From the NCBI GenBank assembly GCA_013202925.1, contig JABMRA010000012.1, positions 1 through 8,938 of the forward strand: a stretch of DNA of 8,938 nucleotides, read 5' to 3'. Shown in pieces: positions 4,456 to 8,938 of this stretch. Under the pieces are notes generated by a model. That model searched no databases. It had not been told where the DNA came from and was given only the letters and a program-made list of their open reading frames with translations. This DNA is from Candidatus Omnitrophota bacterium. GTDB lineage: Bacteria; Omnitrophota; Gorgyraeia; Gorgyraeales; Gorgyraeaceae. A program made the translations under genes and the position numbers. Every line of letters starts with the position of its first letter. Position 1 is the stretch's first letter.

Positions 4456-6519
4456 ATGCGCGTCAGTTTAGATTGGTTAAAGGATTTTGTTGAGACAAAG
4501 GACAGCTTGGAAAAGATACAGCAGGTCCTCACCATGACAGGCCTGGAGGTCACTGGCGTTGTGGAGGTAGAGGGCGATAGTGTTATGGATATAGAGATCA
4601 CGCCTAACCGGGCAGACTGCCTTTCTGTGTTGGGCGTTGCAAGGGAACTCGCGGCAGCCACAGGCAAGACATTGAAGATCCCGGCATCAGTTAAAAAGAC
4701 CTACATGAAACAAGGCCCTGGCCGGGGCGGCGCAAAGATAGAGATACAAGACAAGAAGGGCTGCCCAAGATATGTGGGCTGCGTTATAAAAAATGTAAAG
4801 GTCGGGCCTTCTCCCAAATGGCTTGTTACGAGATTAAATGCCATGGGCGTGCGTTCCATCAACAATATAGTGGACATAACGAATTACGCACTGTTTGAGA
4901 CAGGACAGCCCCTGCATGCATTTGATCTGGATAAACTGGACGGGAAAAGGATAGTCATCAGGAGAGCAAAGAAAGGCGAGGACATTGTTACTATTGACGG
5001 CGTGAAGAGGGAACTTGACCCGACCATGCTGGTTATAGCAGACAAGGAAAGACCAGTAGCAATAGCAGGCATAATGGGCGGCAAGGACACTGAGATATCA
5101 GAGGGCACCAAGCATGTTTTACTTGAGAGTGCGTATTTTGACCCGATAGTCATAAGAAAGACACAGAGGCAGCTCGGACTTGCGTCAGAATCCAGTTATA
5201 GATTTGAAAGGGGCGTTGACCCTGGCATGATCCTCTCTGCCAGCGCAAGGGCCCAGGAGATAATCAAGAACGAAGCAGGCGGCAGACTCTCAGGCACAGT
5301 CACTGACGTGGGAGGTAAGCGCATCAAGGAAAGAGAGATTGTGCTCGAACTGGGTGAGATCCCGAGGGTGCTGGGGATAGATATTCCTTCCGGGAATGTC
5401 ATGGAGCTATTCAATAGATTAGATCTGAAATCAATCAAGAAGGGGAAGGGAAAGATTGTGGTAAAGGTCCCTTCTTACAGGCAGGACTTAGAGGTCGGGA
5501 TAGATCTCATAGAAGAGGTAGCAAGGTTATATGGTTACGACAATATGCCTGCAAAATTCCCAGCGCTTATAAAAGACAAAAGCTACGAAGAGGAAAAGAA
5601 GGGCCAGGTCTTTTTGGAGAAAGAGGCGAAGAGGGTCCTTTGCTCTCTCGGCATGAATGAGATCGTAACGTACACATTGACAAGCAGGTCTTCTATGGAG
5701 GCATTAGGCATAGCATTTGACAATCTAATACGGCTGGTGAACCCATTGAGCTCCAACCAGGAGTTTATGAGGCCCGGACTTCTCTCAGAGATGCTGGAGG
5801 TCCTGGGTTGGAATTTAAACAGGAAAAATACGCTCCTTCAGCTTTTTGAATTGAACAAGGTCTACCTAAGGGGCAAGGATGCTGGCGAGATACAGGAGAA
5901 GATGATGCTGTCATTGGGTATGTGCGGCGCCACAAACGGAAACTGGAAAGATAAATCAAGGGATATAGACTTTTTTGATTTAAAGGGGGTCGTGGAGTCT
6001 TTCCTGCGTGCGCTTGGCATAAAGGATTATACACTAGAGACAGCAGTTTCTTTTATATTCAAGGACAAGATGTCGGCCCAGATAAAGATAGGCGGCAGGG
6101 TATACGGCGTCTTTGGAGAGGTAAAATCCGAGATCGCAAGAAAATTTGATATAAAAGAGAAGGTATATGTAGCAGATATAGACATGGAGGAATTGTTTAA
6201 GCGCGTAGATTTAAAGAAGAGGTTTGTGCCGCTTCCCCGGTACCCTTCCATAAAACGAGACATCTCTATGCTGGCGGATGATTCTGTAAGCGCCTCGAGC
6301 ATTTTTGAGGTCATAAAAAACGAGGCAAGGGACCTTGTAAGGTCAATAGATGTCTTTGATTTATATAAGGGGCAGCAGATAGAGCCGGGCAAAAAAAGCC
6401 TGGCATATACCCTGGAATACCGCTCGGATGAAAAGACATTGAAGGACGAAGAGGTCATCGAGATACATAAAAATATCCAGGAGACCCTGGTTAAAAAACT
6501 CAATGTCCAGATTAGATAG
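4456..6519 (+). CDS. pheT: Phenylalanine--tRNA ligase beta subunit, short form without the N-terminal OB-fold domain
   Basis: This is the beta subunit of phenylalanyl-tRNA synthetase; it binds tRNA and edits Tyr-tRNA-Phe. It has 687 residues, against about 795-805 in E. coli and Bacillus. Visible parts in order: N-terminal segment MRVSLDWLKDFV through TGLEVTGV (1 to about 36); DIEITPNRADCLSVLGVAREL (about 45-65); B3/B4 editing domain from GCPRYVG (102) to beyond SYRFERGVDP (247-256), including NNIVDITNY and GQPLHAFD; B5 domain (about 294-365, ending LYGYDNMP); inactive catalytic-like core (about 366-590); C-terminal ferredoxin-fold anticodon-binding domain from PLPRYPSIKRDIS (592) to the end. 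The missing roughly 110 residues are exactly the tRNA_bind (EMAPII-like OB-fold) domain that normally separates the GLEV segment from TPNRADC. The reading frame is intact, so this is a short form and not a broken gene. The start is ATG 4456 after AAAGG. The stop codon TAG is also part of a repeat array. Confidence 0.96.
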   Translation: MRVSLDWLKDFVETKDSLEKIQQVLTMTGLEVTGVVEVEGDSVMDIEITPNRADCLSVLGVARELAAATGKTLKIPASVKKTYMKQGPGRGGAKIEIQDKKGCPRYVGCVIKNVKVGPSPKWLVTRLNAMGVRSINNIVDITNYALFETGQPLHAFDLDKLDGKRIVIRRAKKGEDIVTIDGVKRELDPTMLVIADKERPVAIAGIMGGKDTEISEGTKHVLLESAYFDPIVIRKTQRQLGLASESSYRFERGVDPGMILSASARAQEIIKNEAGGRLSGTVTDVGGKRIKEREIVLELGEIPRVLGIDIPSGNVMELFNRLDLKSIKKGKGKIVVKVPSYRQDLEVGIDLIEEVARLYGYDNMPAKFPALIKDKSYEEEKKGQVFLEKEAKRVLCSLGMNEIVTYTLTSRSSMEALGIAFDNLIRLVNPLSSNQEFMRPGLLSEMLEVLGWNLNRKNTLLQLFELNKVYLRGKDAGEIQEKMMLSLGMCGATNGNWKDKSRDIDFFDLKGVVESFLRALGIKDYTLETAVSFIFKDKMSAQIKIGGRVYGVFGEVKSEIARKFDIKEKVYVADIDMEELFKRVDLKKRFVPLPRYPSIKRDISMLADDSVSASSIFEVIKNEARDLVRSIDVFDLYKGQQIEPGKKSLAYTLEYRSDEKTLKDEEVIEIHKNIQETLVKKLNVQIR

Positions 6520-6547
6520 CGGATAGCGTAGAGCGGGTAGCGGATAG
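6515..6547. repeat. Heptamer tandem array, family C, single arm
   Basis: The units GATAGCG (6515-6521), GATAGCG (6522-6528), TAGAGCG (6529-6535), GGTAGCG (6536-6542) and partial GATAG (6543-6547) form a 7-base tandem array. The first unit overlaps the last arginine codon and TAG stop of pheT. Unlike families A and B, no inverted second arm follows within the gap. The remaining bases to 6565 show no structure I can name. Confidence 0.85.
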
Positions 6548-6565
6548 TAAAAATGCGCTAAAGGA

Positions 6566-6594
6566 TTGATTTTGGTTCAAATGTATGTTATAAT
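6566..6594 (+). promoter_or_regulatory. Sigma70-type promoter of the 6S RNA gene
   Basis: The -35 box is TTGATT (6566-6571) and the -10 box is a perfect TATAAT (6589-6594), with an ideal 17-base spacer. The predicted transcription start is A6601, seven bases after the -10 box, which is also the first base of the closing stem of the RNA below. It is the best promoter match I found in the window. Confidence 0.85.
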
Positions 6595-6600
6595 ATAGGT

Positions 6601-6782
6601 ATCCCTGCAGTGTGCGTGTTGAATGGGAAGTTTTTGAACCAACACCAACACATTGGGAGCCTAACTTTAGATGCGGCTGTAGACCTTGCCCCTAGGGGCA
6701 AGGGAACATTAAGCATTTAAGAGGGCACCCACCTGTTTATTAGGTTCAACAAGACGACCTTTCACACGGCATGAGTGGGGAT
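6601..6782 (+). ncRNA. ssrS: 6S RNA (RNA polymerase-binding regulator)
   Basis: 6S RNA mimics an open promoter and sequesters the housekeeping RNA polymerase. The predicted transcript is about 182 bases, the usual 6S size, and forms one long interrupted stem. The ends pair in blocks: AUCCC 6601-6605 with GGGAU 6778-6782, UGC 6606-6608 with GCA 6769-6771, GUGUG 6610-6614 with CACAC 6763-6767. Inside, UUGAACC 6634-6640 pairs with GGUUCAA 6743-6749. The 3' half has the GGGCACCCACCUG...AGGUUCAA pattern (about 6723-6749) that I associate with 6S RNAs. The apical arm is capped by the perfect palindrome at 6684-6703. The position directly before rarA agrees with what I recall for the Bacillus 6S-1 gene. 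The size, fold, promoter and neighbour agree; the name rests on these, not on a covariance-model search. A different structured RNA is the main alternative. Confidence 0.85.
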
Positions 6783-6792
6783 TTTTATTTTT
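6763..6792 (+). terminator. Terminator-like 3' end of the 6S RNA
   Basis: The 3' strand of the 6S closing stem ends GGGGA and is followed directly by a T-rich run, TTTTTATTTTT (6782-6792). Pairing of the RNA ends followed by a U-run fits a Rho-independent terminator. rarA starts only four bases after the run, so rarA transcription probably depends on readthrough unless a separate promoter exists inside the RNA gene. Confidence 0.6.
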
Positions 6793-6795
6793 ACC

Positions 6796-8121
6796 ATGCC
6801 GGATCTATTCGAATCCCAGAAATCTCAGAAAAAAAATCTTACAGGACTCCCTCTGGCCGTAAGGATGCGGCCCAGGAATCTGGATGAATTTGTTGGTCAA
6901 ACGCATATGCTCGGCGAAGGGAAACTTTTGCGCCGGGCCATAGACGCTGACAGGATCACCTCACTCATCCTCTATGGCCCACCTGGGACTGGCAAGACCG
7001 CCCTTGCATATCTAATAGCAAACATCACAAAAACCCATTTCTGCGAAGTAAATGCCGCGATTTCCAATGTTCAGGAGTTAAAGGCAGCAATAAGTTCCAG
7101 CAAGGAGCGCGAAAGGGCCGGAAAAGGAAAGACAATACTTTTTATAGACGAGATACACCGATTCAACAAGGCACAGCAGGATGTATTGATGCCTGATGTG
7201 GAGAGGGGCAATCCTGTCCTGATCGGCGCAACAACCCATAATCCGTTCTTTTCATTGGTATCTCCGCTCATCTCGCGCTCCATTGTCTTTGAGTTAAAAA
7301 GGCTGTCGAAGGAAGAGCTGGTCGTGATATTGAAAAACGCGCTGAAGGATAAAGCGAGGGGGCTGGGGAAACTTTCCATTAAGATCGATGAAAAGACCCT
7401 GGCGTTTTTGGCAGAGGCCTCAGATGGAGATGCCAGAAAGGCGCTCAATGCGCTGGAGGTAGGCGCATTGACTACAATGCCTGCGAAAGGCAGGACCATA
7501 GATTTCAATATAGGGGTAGCAGAAGATAGTATACAGAAAAAGGCAGTGATGTATGACAGGGACGAGGACGCGCATTACGATACGATATCTGCCTTTATAA
7601 AGAGCATGCGCGGCTCTGACCCTGACGCAGCCTTATACTGGCTTGCGAAGATGCTTTACGCAGGGGAAGACCCGAGGTTTATTGCGCGCCGCATTGTGAT
7701 ATGCGCTGCAGAGGATGTGGGGAACGCTGACCCGCAGGCCCTGGTGGTCGCAAACGCTGCGTTTCAGGTGGCTGAATTTGTCGGCATGCCTGAAGCGAGG
7801 ATCCCGCTTGCCCAGGCAGTATGCTACATCGCGTGCGCGCCAAAAAGCAATGCTTCTTATCTCGGTATTAACAAGGCCATGAAGGACGTGGAGGAGTCAA
7901 GGACCATGGAGGTGCCTGCGCACCTCAAGGACTCGCATTATCCTGGCGCAAAAAAATTGGGCCACGGTGAGGGCTATAAGTACAGTCATCAGTACAAAGA
8001 CCATTACGTAGAGCAGGAATATATCCCTGACAAGAAAAAATATTACGAGCCAACCGATATCGGATACGAGAAAAAGATAAGAGAATACCTAGCCAAGATT
8101 AGAGATAATAAGTCTGTGTAG
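6796..8121 (+). CDS. rarA: Replication-associated AAA+ ATPase RarA (MgsA/YcaJ family)
   Basis: RarA is a cytoplasmic clamp-loader-like ATPase that acts at stalled replication forks and single-strand gaps. The 441-residue product has the family architecture: LAVRMRPRNLDEFVGQ at the N-terminus, Walker A GPPGTGKT (61-68), Walker B LFIDEIHRFNKAQQD with DE at 118-119, sensor 1 region GATTHNP (144-150; the usual motif is GATTENP), sensor 2 GDARKALNALE (211-221), then the MgsA C-terminal part with KSMRGSDPDAALYWLA, AAEDVGNADPQAL and CAPKSNASY, which is needed for tetramers. I chose ATG 6796 (MPDLFES), which matches the usual family start. An in-frame GTG at 6775 lies inside the 6S RNA and adds seven unconvincing residues. 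Neither start has a well-placed Shine-Dalgarno sequence; GTGGGG at 6775-6780 is too far from the ATG. The next gene starts 10 bases after the stop. Confidence 0.95.
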   Translation: MPDLFESQKSQKKNLTGLPLAVRMRPRNLDEFVGQTHMLGEGKLLRRAIDADRITSLILYGPPGTGKTALAYLIANITKTHFCEVNAAISNVQELKAAISSSKERERAGKGKTILFIDEIHRFNKAQQDVLMPDVERGNPVLIGATTHNPFFSLVSPLISRSIVFELKRLSKEELVVILKNALKDKARGLGKLSIKIDEKTLAFLAEASDGDARKALNALEVGALTTMPAKGRTIDFNIGVAEDSIQKKAVMYDRDEDAHYDTISAFIKSMRGSDPDAALYWLAKMLYAGEDPRFIARRIVICAAEDVGNADPQALVVANAAFQVAEFVGMPEARIPLAQAVCYIACAPKSNASYLGINKAMKDVEESRTMEVPAHLKDSHYPGAKKLGHGEGYKYSHQYKDHYVEQEYIPDKKKYYEPTDIGYEKKIREYLAKIRDNKSV

Positions 8122-8131
8122 GGATTTCAAT

Positions 8132-8938
8132 ATGAATAAAAAGGCGGTTTCGTTGTTTTCCGGAGGGTTGGACAGCATGCTGGCCACCAGGCTTATGGTC
8201 GAGCAGGGCATAGAGGTGCATGCCTTGAATTTTTTGACCATATTCTGCACCTGCACGTCCAAGGGCTGCATGCATCAGGCAACAAAGGCAGCGAAAGAAC
8301 TGGGCGTGCCCTTAAAGGTGATGAACATAACCCAGGAATACATGGAGGTAGTCAAGAAGCCAAAATACGGCCGCGGCAGAGGCATGAATCCGTGCATTGA
8401 TTGCAGGGTCTTTACGTTCAGGAAGGCCCGTTCTTTTATGGAAGAGATAGGCGCGGGATTTATTATAACAGGAGAGGTGCTTGGAGAAAGGCCTATGTCG
8501 CAGAGAAGAGGCGCCATGGAGATAATAGAGAGGGAGTCAGGGCTCCAGGGGCTGATCGTAAGGCCGCTCTGCGCAAGATTGTTCGAGCCGTCTATACCTG
8601 AAAAAACCGGCATTGTGGATAGAGATAAGTTATTAGATATACAGGGGCGTAGACGCGAGACGCAGATCGCGCTTGCAAAGGAATTTGGGATAAATGATTA
8701 TCCATGCCCTGCGGGGGGGTGTCTTTTAACAGATAAAGGTTTTTCCAATAAATTAAAAGACCTCTTTAAATATGACCCTCAGTATGACATCAGCGATCTG
8801 CACCTATTGAAGGTTGCGAGGCAGTTCAGGATAAAGGAATCCTTGAAGTTATTCGTGGGCCGCAATCAAAGGGAGAATGAGTCATTGCTTACCTTTTCAC
8901 GGCCAGGAGATTATATATTTGATGTTGTGGATATACCC
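8132..8938 (+). CDS. MnmA-like PP-loop ATPase, putative tRNA/sulfur-transfer enzyme, 3' end missing
   Basis: The frame is open from ATG 8132 to the window edge: 269 residues with no stop. The protein begins MNKKAVSLFSGGLDSMLA; SGGLDS (10-15) is the PP-loop that binds ATP in adenylating enzymes such as MnmA and ThiI. Cysteines lie in three groups: FCTCTSKGC (38-46), NPCIDCR (86-92) and CPAGGC (192-197). The second and third resemble in position the two catalytic cysteine sites of the MnmA 2-thiouridylase, which suggests thiolation by persulfide chemistry. Other family segments are FIITGEVLGERPMSQRR and LLDIQGRRRETQIALAKEFGI. Proteins like this are often annotated as tRNA 2-thiouridylase or ThiI-like, and some carry a C-terminal DUF814 (NFACT-R) domain; the visible end (LKLFVGRNQRENE, then FSRPGDYIFDV) may be its beginning. 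The substrate is uncertain. The gap to rarA is 10 bases, so they are probably co-transcribed; AGGGA at 8120-8124 is a weak ribosome binding site. Confidence 0.85.
   Translation, partial: MNKKAVSLFSGGLDSMLATRLMVEQGIEVHALNFLTIFCTCTSKGCMHQATKAAKELGVPLKVMNITQEYMEVVKKPKYGRGRGMNPCIDCRVFTFRKARSFMEEIGAGFIITGEVLGERPMSQRRGAMEIIERESGLQGLIVRPLCARLFEPSIPEKTGIVDRDKLLDIQGRRRETQIALAKEFGINDYPCPAGGCLLTDKGFSNKLKDLFKYDPQYDISDLHLLKVARQFRIKESLKLFVGRNQRENESLLTFSRPGDYIFDVVDIP

Noticed and set aside
8401..8601. A 66-codon plus-strand open frame
   Set aside because: It is an out-of-frame reading of the PP-loop gene, whose own frame stays open from 8132 to the edge and carries the family motifs.

Overview
The window is an 8.9 kb stretch of ordinary bacterial chromosome with every gene on the + strand. 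It carries a translation operon (3' end of rpmI, rplT, pheS, pheT) with three extra genes inside it, then a probable 6S RNA gene, then rarA and the start of a PP-loop sulfurtransferase gene that runs off the right edge. My best guess for the source is an uncultivated bacterium of the Omnitrophota (Candidatus Omnitrophica) or a neighbouring deep lineage. The reasons are a small exported protein of the 'TTYYPAPYG' kind that I associate with that phylum, heavy use of ATA and AGG/AGA codons, and intergenic gaps filled with short degenerate repeats. The taxonomy is inference and was not tested by a search.

Layout: 1-143 end of rpmI (L35); 247-600 rplT (L20); 685-2043 ktrB and 2141-2824 ktrA (potassium uptake channel and its RCK regulator), placed between rplT and pheS; 2915-3931 pheS; 4018-4359 a small exported protein of unknown function between pheS and pheT; 4456-6519 pheT; 6566-6792 a 6S RNA transcription unit with a clear sigma70-type promoter and a terminator-like end; 6796-8121 rarA; 8132-8938 a partial MnmA-like PP-loop gene.

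How the genes fit together: rpmI, rplT, pheS and pheT are the usual infC-rpmI-rplT-pheS-pheT translation cluster. ktrB and ktrA together make one K+ transporter. 6S RNA binds housekeeping RNA polymerase, and its position directly before rarA resembles what I recall for Bacillus 6S-1 RNA.

The most interesting signal lies between the genes. Five consecutive gaps (rpmI|rplT, rplT|ktrB, ktrB|ktrA, ktrA|pheS, pheS|small ORF) each hold one imperfect hairpin whose two arms are tandem arrays of a degenerate 7-base unit. A sixth array, without a second arm, begins on the pheT stop codon. At least three unrelated unit sequences (CAGARGA/TCTTCTG, AAGCYNTA/TATAGCT, GATAGCG) share the same 7-base period. 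The gap before pheT holds a different structure with two competing folds. A second point is that PheT is only 687 residues long and appears to lack the N-terminal tRNA-binding OB-fold domain cleanly.
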